Shown: positions 1 through 8,357, counted from the stretch's first letter. The stretch is 34,559 bases of DNA from CAZRGV01 sp964599655 (GCA_964599655.1 CAZRGV010000063.1:1-34559); one strand, 5' to 3'. The notes: a model not told the origin generated them from the sequence alone. Translations and numbers: made by a program.

Positions 1-145
1 CAGGGGCGTCCACGGGACGAAACGAGACCAACGGCGGTGCCGGGGTCTGGTCCGCGCGGTCTGGGCGCCCGGAGACACATTCGTACTCGGGCCCTTACAC
101 GTTCATCGTAGCAAACCGGTAGCCACGACGCGAGGGCCGCTCCGG

Positions 146-173
146 CGAGGGGGGCATGCCGGGCCGCCCCTCG
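146..173 (-). terminator. GC hairpin downstream of the FG-GAP gene
   Basis: A seven-base arm CGAGGGG (146-152) pairs with CCCCTCG (167-173), and the arms can be extended imperfectly outward by CCGG/CCGG. It lies about 35 nt past the stop of the minus-strand gene ending at 208. There is no T tract, so intrinsic termination is only a possibility. Nothing else is recognisable in bases 1-207. Confidence 0.3.
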
Positions 174-207
174 GCCGGTCGAGGTCAGGGAGATCGACCG
201 CTTCGGC

Positions 208-1413
208 TCAGCGGCTCTTGGTCAGGTTCTCGAAGAGATAGAGCCCGCTTTTGCCGGGGCAAACGAGGTCGATGTCGCCGTCGTTGTCGATGTCGATGGC
301 GGAGATTTCCAGGCCGGTTCCCGCCGTCCCCGCTGGGAAGTCGCGCTGTGCGTTTCGCTTGGGGCCTTCGGCGGGTGCGTTCCTGGCCGCTTCACCCTGG
401 AAGATGACGTGTCGCTTCCACGACTTCGAGCCCTTGTCGAAGCCATACCACGCGACGATCGAGCCATCGGTCGCCCCCGGCTCGATCTCGTGGGCGTAGA
501 CCCGTTTCCCCGTCACGAGTTCGTCCGTCTTGCCGTCGCCGTCGAGATCGGTCCAGAGCAAGGTGTGCACCGAGGCGATCGAGTCGTCGATCGTGTGCTT
601 GGTCCAGGTTCGCTCGCCGCCGGAGCCCTTGCCCTGCTCGACCCAGAACAGGCCGTAGTTGTGTCCCATGCCGTAGACGAGGTCGGTGTCGCCGTCGTCG
701 TCGATGTCCTTGCCGAGGATTTGGATCCCCGTGGCGCCCAGGTTCCATTCGGGGTGCCAGGTCCATGAGTCGTTCTTGGGATCTTCGGGCGACTCGAACC
801 AGCCCTTGGGCGTCAAGATGTCGAGCCGGCCGTCACGGTTGATGTCCCCGGTGCCGACGCCGTGACCGGCCGCGGCGTTGCCAAAGTCGTGTTTTTTCCA
901 ATTCGGCTGAGCCCCGGCGTTTTCCAGGCTATACCAGACGACGACATTGACGGTGTTCGGCAAGACGTCGGCCTTGCCGTCGCCATCCAGGTCCAGCAGA
1001 ACGGCCGCTTCGCTCGGGCCGGGCAGGTCGATCTCGTGATAGGTCCATTCCTTGTTCTTGTCGCCCGGATTCTCGACCCATCCCACGTTCTTGCCGAAGT
1101 ACGAGCACGAGATGAAATCGGTGTCGCCGTCGCCGTCGACGTCCATCGGCAGGGTGGAGAAGCAGTTCAGGTAGGTTCCGACGCGCTGCACGTCCCGAAC
1201 CTTGTGCTCGGTCCAATTCGGCGCTTCGTACCACGAGCCGCCCGAAACGATGTCGATGTCGCCATCGTTGTCGACATCGAAGGCGCCGGCCGCCTCGAAC
1301 TCGCTCTTGGGGTTGATCTCGTGCTTCTTGAAGCTCGGCTCGCCGGCCATGGCGTGGACCATTCCGAGGGTGAGGGCCGCGGTCGTGGTCAGGAGGAAGC
1401 GGAACGAACGCAT
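208..1413 (-). CDS. Secreted FG-GAP/VCBS repeat protein
   Basis: The 401-residue product starts with a basic, hydrophobic signal peptide (residues 1 to about 23, ending near HAMAG). About seven acidic calcium-binding loops of the DxDxDGxxD type follow, for example DVDNDGDID, DVDGDGDTD, DLDGDGKAD and DIDNDGDID. They are spaced at roughly 50-60 residues, as expected for an integrin-alpha-like FG-GAP beta-propeller. Between them are WYE/WVE-type segments such as GGSWYEAP. Proteins of this kind are exported and abundant in planctomycetes; their substrates are mostly unknown, so no enzymatic role is assigned. It is the last gene of a minus-strand run, 204 bases beyond the small acidic protein, and may have its own promoter. 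Confidence 0.9.
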   Translation of the reverse strand: MRSFRFLLTTTAALTLGMVHAMAGEPSFKKHEINPKSEFEAAGAFDVDNDGDIDIVSGGSWYEAPNWTEHKVRDVQRVGTYLNCFSTLPMDVDGDGDTDFISCSYFGKNVGWVENPGDKNKEWTYHEIDLPGPSEAAVLLDLDGDGKADVLPNTVNVVVWYSLENAGAQPNWKKHDFGNAAAGHGVGTGDINRDGRLDILTPKGWFESPEDPKNDSWTWHPEWNLGATGIQILGKDIDDDGDTDLVYGMGHNYGLFWVEQGKGSGGERTWTKHTIDDSIASVHTLLWTDLDGDGKTDELVTGKRVYAHEIEPGATDGSIVAWYGFDKGSKSWKRHVIFQGEAARNAPAEGPKRNAQRDFPAGTAGTGLEISAIDIDNDGDIDLVCPGKSGLYLFENLTKSR

Positions 1414-1617
1414 CGGATGTTCTCCTGGGAAAATGAGAGACAGTTCATCCAGCTAGGTTGTGTGGGAGATTTCGCGATCCGAACACCCGGCATGAAGAAT
1501 CGCCGGGACCCGAAGCCGTTGGCAGGGTGGGAACCGCCCGCCGAACCCCTTGCGGTATCGGAAGATCGGTGGGTGGAACCCCTCCTACGGGAGAGGAGTC
1601 GACCAGGCGATCGCGTA

Positions 1618-1923
1618 TCAGTCCTCGTCCTCCTCCTCGTCCTCGGGGTGAATCTCCCAGCCGAGAGACCGGGCGGTCTCTTCGAGGACGCGAGTGGTGG
1701 GAGCGGGGTCGGGGGCGTGAATCTCGAAGTTGATCGCCGTGACAAGGCGGCCCTCAAGCACCGCGTAGCCCCTCAGTCGCAACGATCCGACGCTCAGCCA
1801 GGCTCCTTCGGGGAGATCCGGCTCGATTTCCGGGGCATAACCGAGCGCGTTGAACCGCTCGACCCAGTCGTCGAGCGACCTCGGAGGCGCGTTCCATTCG
1901 GGGATCGCCAGCAGCTCGACCAT
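1618..1923 (-). CDS. Small hypothetical protein with acidic C-terminus
   Basis: A 101-residue protein with no signal peptide or membrane segment. The middle part (LSVGSLRLRGYAVLEGRLVT) reads as short beta strands. The tail is almost purely Asp/Glu (EDEEEDED). I do not recognise the family. The start lies only 16 bases after the stop of the upstream oxidoreductase gene on the same strand, so the two are probably co-transcribed. Codon use is GC-rich like the neighbours, which supports a real gene. Its function is unknown; a cytoplasmic accessory role next to the oxidoreductase is only inferred from position. Confidence 0.65.
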   Translation of the reverse strand: MVELLAIPEWNAPPRSLDDWVERFNALGYAPEIEPDLPEGAWLSVGSLRLRGYAVLEGRLVTAINFEIHAPDPAPTTRVLEETARSLGWEIHPEDEEEDED

Positions 1924-1939
1924 GATCGGGGGGACTCGC

Positions 1940-3241
1940 TCAGACCTCGGGCAAGGTCCAGGGGGCGCGATAGGTCTCGCGAAGCAGGTAGTTGTTGGCC
2001 TCTTGGTGGTTGGTCACGCGCTCGGCCTCTCCGTCCCACTTCAGTTTTTCGCCCGTCCAGAGGGCGATGTTGCCCAGGTGGCCGACGCTGCTGAGCCGGT
2101 GGCCGTACTCGAAGCGGCAGGAGCATTGCTCCCGCGACTTGATGGCGTTGAGCCACTCGCGATGATGCCCGACCGAACGCGGCAAGGTCGGCGAGGGAAG
2201 CTCGATCTGCTCCCCCTTGGTGGGATAGATCTTGAATTCGCTGTAGTTGGCGACGAGGGTGCCGCGCGTTCCCTGGAACATGATGCCAAGGCCCTTGTCC
2301 TCCAGGCCGTGGTCGCTGAAATCGGTCTGGCTCCAGACCATGACGAACTTCTGGCCGTCCTTCGTCTTGTACTCGTAGAGGACCTCGAGCGAGTCGGGCG
2401 TCTCGGCGTTGTCGTCGAGGGCGAACCGGCCGCCCGTGGCGGTGATGGTCTCGGGGGCCTCGACGTCCATCGCCCAGTGAATCGGGTCGACGATGTGGCA
2501 GCAGAAGTCCGTGAGGATGCCTCCGCCGTAGTCCCAGAAATACCGCCAGTTGAACAGGAACCGGTTCGGGTTGAACGACCGCTTGGGTGCCGGCCCGAGC
2601 CAGAAGTCGTAGTCGAGACCCGGAGGAGGCGCCGAGTCGGCCGGATGGTCGAGACCCTTGCGGTCGGCCGCCATCCAGACCCGCGTTTTGGCGATCTTCC
2701 CGAGCACGCCCGACTGGACGATCTCGACCACGCGATGATAGTTCTCGGTCGCGTGGATGAGGTTCCCCATCTGCGTGACGCGCCGGTACTTCCGGGCCGC
2801 CTTGACCATCCGCTGGCCTTCGCCGATGCGGTACGACAGGGGCTTCTCGCAGTAAACGTCCTTTTCGGCCTGGCAGGCGAGAATGGTCGGGATGCTGTGC
2901 CAATGGTCGGGCGTGGCGACGACGACCGCGTTGATATCCTTGCGGTCGAGGACCTCGCGGAAATCCTTGTAGTCTTTCGGCTTACCTCCGGCGGCCTCCT
3001 TGGCCTGGAGCCGGTTGGGCTCGAAGACATCGCAGACGGCGGCGACCTCGACGTCGGGGAACCCCTTGAAGATGTTCAATAGGCCCTGGCCCATGCCGCC
3101 GACGCCGATGAAGCCCAGCACGATCTTTTCGTTGGCACCGACCGTCTTGCCGGCCTTGGGCTCACTGGCTCGGGCCAGGCGCAGGCCACCGGCCGCAAGG
3201 GCCGACGCGGCCAGGAAGTCGCGTCGCGAGAGGTTGTTCAT
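1940..3241 (-). CDS. Gfo/Idh/MocA family oxidoreductase, Tat-exported
   Basis: A 433-residue NAD(P)-dependent oxidoreductase. The N-terminus carries a twin-arginine signal (SRRDFLAAS, about residues 5-13) and a hydrophobic stretch. A Rossmann dinucleotide loop GVGGMGQG (about 46-53) follows. The family motifs ATPDHWH (about 109-115) and CEKPLS (about 131-136) place the catalytic EKP lysine at about 134. The C-terminal half holds the mixed-sheet substrate domain typical of planctomycete members. Family enzymes oxidise or reduce sugars and inositols. The divergently transcribed DUF1080 gene begins 247 bases away; that family includes 3-keto-disaccharide hydrolases, so a shared periplasmic sugar 3-oxidation route is a reasonable inference. 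The exact substrate cannot be read from sequence. Confidence 0.92.
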   Translation of the reverse strand: MNNLSRRDFLAASALAAGGLRLARASEPKAGKTVGANEKIVLGFIGVGGMGQGLLNIFKGFPDVEVAAVCDVFEPNRLQAKEAAGGKPKDYKDFREVLDRKDINAVVVATPDHWHSIPTILACQAEKDVYCEKPLSYRIGEGQRMVKAARKYRRVTQMGNLIHATENYHRVVEIVQSGVLGKIAKTRVWMAADRKGLDHPADSAPPPGLDYDFWLGPAPKRSFNPNRFLFNWRYFWDYGGGILTDFCCHIVDPIHWAMDVEAPETITATGGRFALDDNAETPDSLEVLYEYKTKDGQKFVMVWSQTDFSDHGLEDKGLGIMFQGTRGTLVANYSEFKIYPTKGEQIELPSPTLPRSVGHHREWLNAIKSREQCSCRFEYGHRLSSVGHLGNIALWTGEKLKWDGEAERVTNHQEANNYLLRETYRAPWTLPEV

Positions 3242-3488
3242 GGTGCGTCAGGCTCCTCGCGGTTCCAGGGTGGGAAGCAATTGCCGGGCAGGAGGAATTC
3301 GACTCGATCGTGTTCCTGCGTTGGTAACAGAGCCGGGGCTTCCCGACAAGCGGGGACTGCCTTGAATCGCCTCGTGGAGAAATCTGGAGAGTTCCGTCCG
3401 GTGAGCCGACGGGCTAAACTTGGCCGCGTTCCTCAAGCCAACCGAACCGAGCCGAAACCGCCTTCATGCCCGAGGGGAGCCCCTTCCC

Positions 3489-4196
3489 ATGACCCGTCCC
3501 ACGTCCTGGTTGCCTGGTGTCGCGCTGCTGTTCTCAATCGTACTTTCGGGACATCGCGAGGCCGTTTCGCAGGAGACGCCAAGCGCCCTTCAAAGCGATC
3601 CCGAAGGCTGGACCGACCTGCTCGTGAAGGCTGGTCCCAACCTCAAGGGTTGGACCCGCGTTCCGATTCCACCGCCGCCGAACGGCCAGCTCAGCCCGGA
3701 CACCCAGTGGTCGTTCGACCCGTCCACTGGACTGCTCACCTGCCAGGGCGACAAGGGCCACGAATGGCTGCGCTGGGACGAGGAGATGGGCGATGCGATC
3801 TACCACGTCGAGTGGCGTTTCGTCCCCGTGGAAACCGACCGGCCGCGTTACAACTCGGGGATCTACGCCCGGAACTCGAAGGACGGAACCATCTGGCACC
3901 AGGCTCAGACCGGCGGCGGCTCGGGCGGATTCCTCTTCGGCGACACCCTGGTGGAGGGCCAGCTCAAGCGCGTGAATCTGGCCAAGTCGGTCAAGGATCA
4001 ACGCGTGAAGCCCGCTGGCGAGTGGAACGTTTATGAGATCACATGCCGAGGCAAGGACATGAACCTCTGGGTCAACGGCGCCGTCACCTGCGAATGGCGC
4101 GATTGCGAGGTTCCCCGAGGCCACGTCGGCCTCGAAGCCGAAGGCTACAAGATCGAGTTCCGCAACGTGAAGCTCAAAACCCTTGACACCCGATAA
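3489..4196 (+). CDS. DUF1080 (3-keto-disaccharide hydrolase-like) secreted protein
   Basis: A 235-residue protein with a signal peptide (MTRPTSWLPGVALLFSIVLS). One DUF1080 domain follows, a concanavalin-like beta sandwich. The recognisable family pattern is an N-terminal W-T-DLL segment, the pair YHVEWRF and RYNSGIYAR in the core, EWNVYEITCRG, LWVNGAV and the closing strand IEFRNVKLK. Some members hydrolyse 3-keto-disaccharides; most planctomycete copies are uncharacterised. I chose ATG 3489 because GAGGGGAG lies about 8-10 bases upstream and the signal peptide follows directly; the frame also stays open back to a TTG at 3420. It is divergent from the Gfo/Idh/MocA gene and converges on the rhodanese gene with only 12 bases between stops. 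Confidence 0.88.
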   Translation: MTRPTSWLPGVALLFSIVLSGHREAVSQETPSALQSDPEGWTDLLVKAGPNLKGWTRVPIPPPPNGQLSPDTQWSFDPSTGLLTCQGDKGHEWLRWDEEMGDAIYHVEWRFVPVETDRPRYNSGIYARNSKDGTIWHQAQTGGGSGGFLFGDTLVEGQLKRVNLAKSVKDQRVKPAGEWNVYEITCRGKDMNLWVNGAVTCEWRDCEVPRGHVGLEAEGYKIEFRNVKLKTLDTR

Positions 4197-4208
4197 ACTC
4201 TCGATATT

Positions 4209-4571
4209 TCAATAGCGAGGGACGTCCGGATCCACCTCAAGCGAATAGGCATCGATGCCCCCGTCGAGGTTGTGCAGGTTCGGAACGCCCCTCGCGGCGA
4301 GCCAGCGCGCGGCCATCATCGAGCGCACGCCGTGGTGGCAATAGACGACCAGCGGCCCGGTCCTCGCCGCGTCTCGGATCTCGTCGAGTCGGAGCGGAAT
4401 CTCGGCTATTGGGATATGAAGATCCGTCACAATGGCCGGGGACGGGATCGCGCAGTAGGCCCGTTCGTCCGACTCGCGGACGTCGAGCAGGGCCAAGGGC
4501 CCACCTTCCTCGAACCGCCGCTTCAACTCGGAGACGGTCAGTCGTGCGATGGCGGGCCCTTGGTCCAACAT
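4209..4571 (-). CDS. Rhodanese-like sulfurtransferase domain protein
   Basis: A 120-residue single-domain rhodanese. LLDVRESDE (about 28-36) is the conserved N-terminal strand/loop, and the active-site loop is YCHHGVRS with the persulfide-forming Cys at about residue 78. The end GGIDAYSLEVDPDVPRY matches the tail of GlpE/MoeB-type rhodanese domains. It has no signal peptide, so it should be cytoplasmic. Such proteins pass sulfane sulfur, for example into MoaD-type carriers; moa genes occur about 6 kb away, but there is no operon link. The active-site Cys is intact, so sulfur-transfer activity is plausible. Confidence 0.9.
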   Translation of the reverse strand: MLDQGPAIARLTVSELKRRFEEGGPLALLDVRESDERAYCAIPSPAIVTDLHIPIAEIPLRLDEIRDAARTGPLVVYCHHGVRSMMAARWLAARGVPNLHNLDGGIDAYSLEVDPDVPRY

Positions 4572-4716
4572 TGAATGGGTCTCGAAAAAAACGCGCCGAA
4601 CGCCGGATCAGGCGGCGGGGTGGCTTTGATCTCGATTCGCGACCACGCTCGCGACCGTCGTGGTGCCCGGTCGTCTCGAAGCGAGATCACAGCCACACGC
4701 CATCCACAACATTATT

Positions 4717-5433
4717 TTATTGGACCTGGACCTTGAACGTGGTCGTGACCACGGCCAGTTCGTCGGCAGCGCCCGGGTTCCCCGAGCACGGACCCTTGTA
4801 CAGGATGATCTTCAGCGTGTTTGTGCCGGGCACGAGGTCTCGGGTCAAGGATTCCTGCACGGTCCGCATCGCGCCACAATCGGTCGTCCCGGTGCTCGGA
4901 ATTGTGTCCGTCACGGTGAGAAATGGCGGATTGTTCCCGCTCTGCAGCGTAAACTTCTCGCAATACTGGCATCCAAGAGTCGCCCCCATCACCTCCATGC
5001 AGAGCAGTTCCAGGTCCCACGTCAACGTGACCGAAACGTCACCGTCGCCGTCCGGATCGGGTACTACGATCGGTGGCGACCCTGGCGGCGGGACCACATT
5101 GGTGATGGATCCGGTGGGCTCGCATTGAAGGACTTCAGTCGCGGCGACTCCCGATTTCACTTGCCGGTCGTCCGCGCCGAGGTTTCGCCTCGACTCCTGC
5201 TTCAACTGCGACTCCTGCTTGAACTGCACCGAATCAACGCGCGACGGGCGCCCTTCGACCCTCGGCGGGATCCGCAGGCGGACATGGACCGGTTTTGTGT
5301 CGATCGTTTGCTGAGACGTGGAGGAGATGTCTTGCTTCGCCTTCGGTGTGTCTGGTGCCGCCGCCAGCATGACCCCGCCGAAAAACGTCGCCGCCGTGAT
5401 CCGTCTTAGCCCGCAATGCTTCATTCCGCGCAT
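4717..5433 (-). CDS. Secreted hypothetical protein
   Basis: A 238-residue protein with a short basic start and a hydrophobic signal (ITAATFFGGVMLAAA). A polar linker rich in Gln/Lys/Ser (about residues 25-90) comes next. The C-terminal globular part contains an acidic loop DPDGDGD and several Cys residues (LLCMEV, GCQYCEKF, TTDCGAM, KGPCSGN) that could form disulfides after export. The C-terminal strand pattern (TNTLKIILYKG, VTTTFKVQV) suggests a beta sandwich. I do not recognise the family. GGGGAG lies 8 bases before the start at 5433, supporting that choice. The repeat block lies immediately upstream. Confidence 0.75.
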   Translation of the reverse strand: MRGMKHCGLRRITAATFFGGVMLAAAPDTPKAKQDISSTSQQTIDTKPVHVRLRIPPRVEGRPSRVDSVQFKQESQLKQESRRNLGADDRQVKSGVAATEVLQCEPTGSITNVVPPPGSPPIVVPDPDGDGDVSVTLTWDLELLCMEVMGATLGCQYCEKFTLQSGNNPPFLTVTDTIPSTGTTDCGAMRTVQESLTRDLVPGTNTLKIILYKGPCSGNPGAADELAVVTTTFKVQVQ

Positions 5434-5829
5434 CTGGCGTGCTCCCCGGTTGTGGGAAAGAAATCAGGCCAGTGGACAGATCGCTCTGACGGAGGCTCCT
5501 GTGATGCGTTTGCCGCCCCACGACGAGGGAGTTCCGCAGCCAGCCGCGCGTTCAGGCATCCCCAACGGGCCTTCCGGACGAGACGCGGTTGGTCCCCTTC
5601 AACTCCAGGATCGAGGTAACCGCCCGGCCGTCAATGAGCGGGCGGCCCTGGTGGCTTGTCCGTCGGTGGCGTCCTCGACCGCCCTAAGCACTGGTGGACA
5701 AGCCACCAGGGCCACCCACCGAGGTTCGACGGCATCTCCGGGCGATACCATGGGCGCCTTGTCCGTCGGTGGCGTCCTCGACCGCCCGGAGCACTGGTGG
5801 ACAAGCCACCAGGGCCACCCGGCCGGGGT

Positions 5830-5854
5830 GGCTGGGGTCGTGTCGACCCCAGCC
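5830..5854. repeat. Second palindrome type within the repeat cluster, copy 1
   Basis: GGCTGGGGTCG (5830-5840) and CGACCCCAGCC (5844-5854) form a perfect 11-bp stem closed by TGT. It follows a 30-base unit directly and ends next to the N gap. Confidence 0.85.
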
Positions 5855-5866
5855 CTGTCGGGAGGG

Positions 5867-5966
5867 NNNNNNNNNNNNNNNNNNNNNNNNNNNNNNNNNN
5901 NNNNNNNNNNNNNNNNNNNNNNNNNNNNNNNNNNNNNNNNNNNNNNNNNNNNNNNNNNNNNNNNNN
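5867..5966. other. Assembly gap of 100 N
   Basis: Exactly 100 N, the conventional placeholder for a gap of unknown length. It falls inside the repeat cluster, so the true repeat number is not known. Confidence 0.98.
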
Positions 5967-6076
5967 CATCGCCCACCCGACTCGGAGCACTGGTGGACAA
6001 GCCACCAGTGCCACCCAACAAGGTTCGACCACCCGGAGCACTGGTGGACAAGCCACCAGGACCACCCGGCCGGGGT

Positions 6077-6101
6077 GGCTGGGGTCGTGTCGACCCCAGC
6101 C
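6077..6101. repeat. Second palindrome type within the repeat cluster, copy 2
   Basis: This is an identical 11-bp stem with a TGT loop (6077-6087 and 6091-6101). It again sits directly after a 30-base unit and before GGGAGGGCATCGCCC, so the two palindrome types travel as a composite. Confidence 0.85.
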
Positions 6102-6253
6102 CTGTTGGGAGGGCATCGCCCACCCGACTCGGAGCACTGGTGGACAAGCCACCAGTGCCACCCAACAAAGGTTCGACGGCCCGGAGCACTGGTGGACAAG
6201 CCACCAGGGCCACCCGCCGCCTGATGCACGTTCGTCCGGCAATCGTGGTCGCC

Positions 6254-7285
6254 TTAGTTCGACTTCGGCGAGCCGAAGTCGCCGACCATGCTTCGCCAGA
6301 CGCTGTGAATGTGATTGGCGCCGTTCTGCGTGTTGTTGAACTCGATCACGAAGGTCGAGCCCTGCACCTTGTACGCGTGCGGCTGGTTGCGGTCGGTCGC
6401 GCCGTACCAGGCGAACCGGATGTCGTCGCCCGACTTGTTCACGTCGTTGAGCCAGGCCATCGCCACCTCGTTCGGCATGTTCGCGGCGTACGACTCGATC
6501 AGGGTGGTGAGCATCTCGCGCTGGTTGTTGCTCAACTTGGTCGCCTCGATCCCCTCGTCATTGGCTGGGGAGGGGTTGGTCGGCAAGCCGCCGCCGGGGC
6601 CCTGGCCGCCCGAGTTGCTCTGAATGTCCTTGGGAGCCTCAGCCGCCGCGATTGCCGCCTTTTGCTGCGACTCGTCCAGAGCCTGCAGCAGCCGCAACGC
6701 CCGATCTTCGATCTCCGCCAGCGTTCGCAAGCCGGCGCGCGGCCCTTGTCGCACTTCGGCGGGATTGGCGCCGAAGAACGCGGGCGTTGCCGAGACGATC
6801 TTGCCGTCTTCCAGCGTGAAGTTCAGCGAAATATGGTGCCCTTCGACGCGCCAGCCCCATTTGCCCTTGTCCGACGGTGTGCCGAAGATCGAGAAGAAGT
6901 AGCGTTCCGGATCGCGGACCGGACCGCTCCCTTTCTCCATGTCTCGCAAGATGGCCTCCAGGCTCATGATCGTCGTGGCCTTCAAGCCACCCGAGTGGCT
7001 GGTGCCCGCCTGGAGCAAGCCAAACGCCAGGGCCCGTTGTTCCGAGTTCATCGCCTTGATCGGCAGCCCCTTGCGTTCCCTGGGGATGAAGTGCCAGTTG
7101 AGCCGTTCGGAGTCGTCGAACGCGAAGGTGGCCTGGGCCTTTTGCGTGTCATCCAGGGCGTCGAGGAGCCGGTCGGCGGCGATCGCCATCGCGCTCCCCG
7201 TTCGATTGATCTGCGCGGCGGACCACATCGCGAGGCTGATCACTCCCACGGAGGCCAGCGCCAGGCTTGTCTTGATCTTCGGCAT
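6254..7285 (-). CDS. DUF3500 domain protein, secreted
   Basis: A 343-residue protein with an N-terminal signal or anchor (MPKIKTSLALASVGVISLAMWSAA). The rest matches the DUF3500 pattern as I know it: LNWHFIPRERKGLPI, MNSEQRALAFGLL, LSLEAIL-type helix, a RDPERYFFSIFGTP turn, KWGWRVEGHHISLNFT and ATPAFFGANPAEV, followed by a long helical C-terminal region. The Trp/His-rich core WGWRVEGHHISLN is the family hallmark. The biochemical role of DUF3500 is not established. A Gly/Pro/Asn-rich linker (about residues 225-245) separates the two halves. It is transcribed away from the YkgJ pair on the same strand, with 176 bases between. Confidence 0.88.
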   Translation of the reverse strand: MPKIKTSLALASVGVISLAMWSAAQINRTGSAMAIAADRLLDALDDTQKAQATFAFDDSERLNWHFIPRERKGLPIKAMNSEQRALAFGLLQAGTSHSGGLKATTIMSLEAILRDMEKGSGPVRDPERYFFSIFGTPSDKGKWGWRVEGHHISLNFTLEDGKIVSATPAFFGANPAEVRQGPRAGLRTLAEIEDRALRLLQALDESQQKAAIAAAEAPKDIQSNSGGQGPGGGLPTNPSPANDEGIEATKLSNNQREMLTTLIESYAANMPNEVAMAWLNDVNKSGDDIRFAWYGATDRNQPHAYKVQGSTFVIEFNNTQNGANHIHSVWRSMVGDFGSPKSN

Positions 7286-7461
7286 TCTTCACCTCCCGAG
7301 CGGTCGGTTCGGTTCCGTTCCGTACGCGTCCTCGACATTTTTGACATCGTACCGGCATTCACCGAAAAACCAAGAGGGTGGCCCGGATCCCCCCTGTGCG
7401 GTGCGGGGACATGATCGGCGCTCGACGCACAAAGATCGGCGGCGCCGGAACTCATCGAGCG

Positions 7462-7929
7462 TCAACGCGGCGGGAACGATCGATCGACGAGGCCCTGACG
7501 GAGGTGGTGATGAAGGGGTCGATAATCCCAGGGAAGTTGCAAGGCCTCGGTCAACCGTTTCAGTCGAGCCAGGTAGGTTTCGCTGAGTTCGGTGGCCCGG
7601 TCTTGATAGGCCGGATCACAGTAATAGATCCGGCAGCCGAGAGGGCGGGCCTCGCGCGCCGTGCAATGCCCCTGGTCGTTCTGCCAGGGGCAGGTGGCTC
7701 CTCCGTCGAGCGGTCGCGAGGGGGGAGGGGCATCGGCCAGGAGCAAGGCGGCTTCCGGGGCCGAGAGGAATAACGTATGCCCGTACTCCTCGAAGCGACA
7801 GCAACGGCCGCTGAGAGCACAGGTAGGACCGGCGCGGGCGACGTCGGCCTCCAGGTCGGCGTAGAGTTCGCGAAGCGCGGCTCGGAACCGATCGGGATCG
7901 GGAATCTCGGAGACGTCGGGCAAATTCAT
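7462..7929 (-). CDS. YkgJ-type cysteine-cluster protein (second of pair)
   Basis: A 155-residue cytoplasmic protein with the zinc or iron-chelating cysteine-cluster pattern of the YkgJ family: CALSGRCCRFEEYG (about 37-50), GGATCPWQ, GHCTAREARPLGCRIYYC (about 88-105). The Cys spacing resembles that of the adjacent upstream gene, suggesting two related metal-binding domains. Its ATG overlaps the stop of the upstream gene (ATGA), which indicates translational coupling. Family members are thought to coordinate an Fe-S cluster or metal; the reaction is unknown. The C-terminal helical tail (about 110-155, His-rich HHHLRQG) is outside the core. Confidence 0.85.
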   Translation of the reverse strand: MNLPDVSEIPDPDRFRAALRELYADLEADVARAGPTCALSGRCCRFEEYGHTLFLSAPEAALLLADAPPPSRPLDGGATCPWQNDQGHCTAREARPLGCRIYYCDPAYQDRATELSETYLARLKRLTEALQLPWDYRPLHHHLRQGLVDRSFPPR

Positions 7930-8357
7930 GGCATCGCCGTCAACATCCGCCTGGCGGCGGCTTGAATCTCTTCAAGACTGAAGTGCGGGCCGCGTCCCGA
8001 GCCGGGGCAAGCCTCGGTCGTCCGTCGCCAGTCCTCGGGCGATTCGAGGTTCTCCGGCCAGAACGGCCAGGTTTGACACTGGACGGGCCGCGACGCATAG
8101 ACCGTGCAACCGTGCTGGCGGTCCCAGAAAACGCAGTCGCCGTTAGGGCGTTCGATCAGGCTGTAACGGTTCCCCACTCGACGAACATACTTTCGTGAGA
8201 ATATTTCGATGGATAAGCCAAGATGTTCGGCCAGACGTTGCATCTCATCGACGTTGACCCAGACGTAGCCTGGCGCGCCCGTACAGCAGGCGCCGCAACG
8301 GGTGCATTCGAACGACAAACCGTCCCGAAACCAAGGGGTATCGTCTGGAACGCTCAT
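7926..8357 (-). CDS. YkgJ-type cysteine-cluster protein (first of pair)
   Basis: A 143-residue protein with the classic YkgJ layout: FECTRCGACCTGAPGYVWV (about 16-34), CVFWDRQHGCTVYASRPVQCQTWPFW (about 75-100), and a late Cys in TEACPGSGRG. Residues CxxCxxCC, C, C, C could bind a metal or Fe-S cluster. It has no signal peptide. The stop codon overlaps the next gene's start by four bases. It is divergent from the enolase-superfamily gene across 298 bases that must hold both promoters; I see no other gene in that space. Confidence 0.88.
   Translation of the reverse strand: MSVPDDTPWFRDGLSFECTRCGACCTGAPGYVWVNVDEMQRLAEHLGLSIEIFSRKYVRRVGNRYSLIERPNGDCVFWDRQHGCTVYASRPVQCQTWPFWPENLESPEDWRRTTEACPGSGRGPHFSLEEIQAAARRMLTAMP

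Larger units (their letters stand above)
5646..6215. repeat. Cluster of GCACTGGTGGACAAGCCACC repeats
   Basis: Six direct copies of a 30-base unit starting GCACTGGTGGACAAGCCACC begin at 5688, 5791, 5987, 6038, 6134 and 6186. An inverted half copy lies at 5646-5661. Copies ending CCACCAGTG form a perfect 9-bp stem around the loop ACAAG; copies ending CCACCAGGG form a shorter stem. Longer flanks are also shared: CTTGTCCGTCGGTGGCGTCC recurs about 103 bases apart near 5656 and 5759, and CATCGCCCACCCGACTCGG occurs after the gap and again at about 6113. The arrangement resembles a cluster of REP/BIME-like intergenic palindromes. Confidence 0.9.
5434..6253. other. Gene-free interval holding a repeat cluster and assembly gap
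   Basis: There is no convincing gene here. Open frames exist on both strands but translate the repeats into recurring peptides such as GGLSTSAP and WWLVHQCS. The interval lies upstream of the minus-strand gene starting at 5433 and downstream of the DUF3500 gene ending at 6254. It contains the hairpin repeats described separately. Confidence 0.8.

Noticed and set aside
5646..6215. CRISPR-like array
   Set aside because: The intervals between units are unequal, are themselves repeated, and include a second palindrome; no cas gene is nearby.
5599..6242. Overlapping open frames on both strands in the repeat block
   Set aside because: They translate the hairpin repeats and the N run into recurring peptides in several frames, without a ribosome-binding site or family match.
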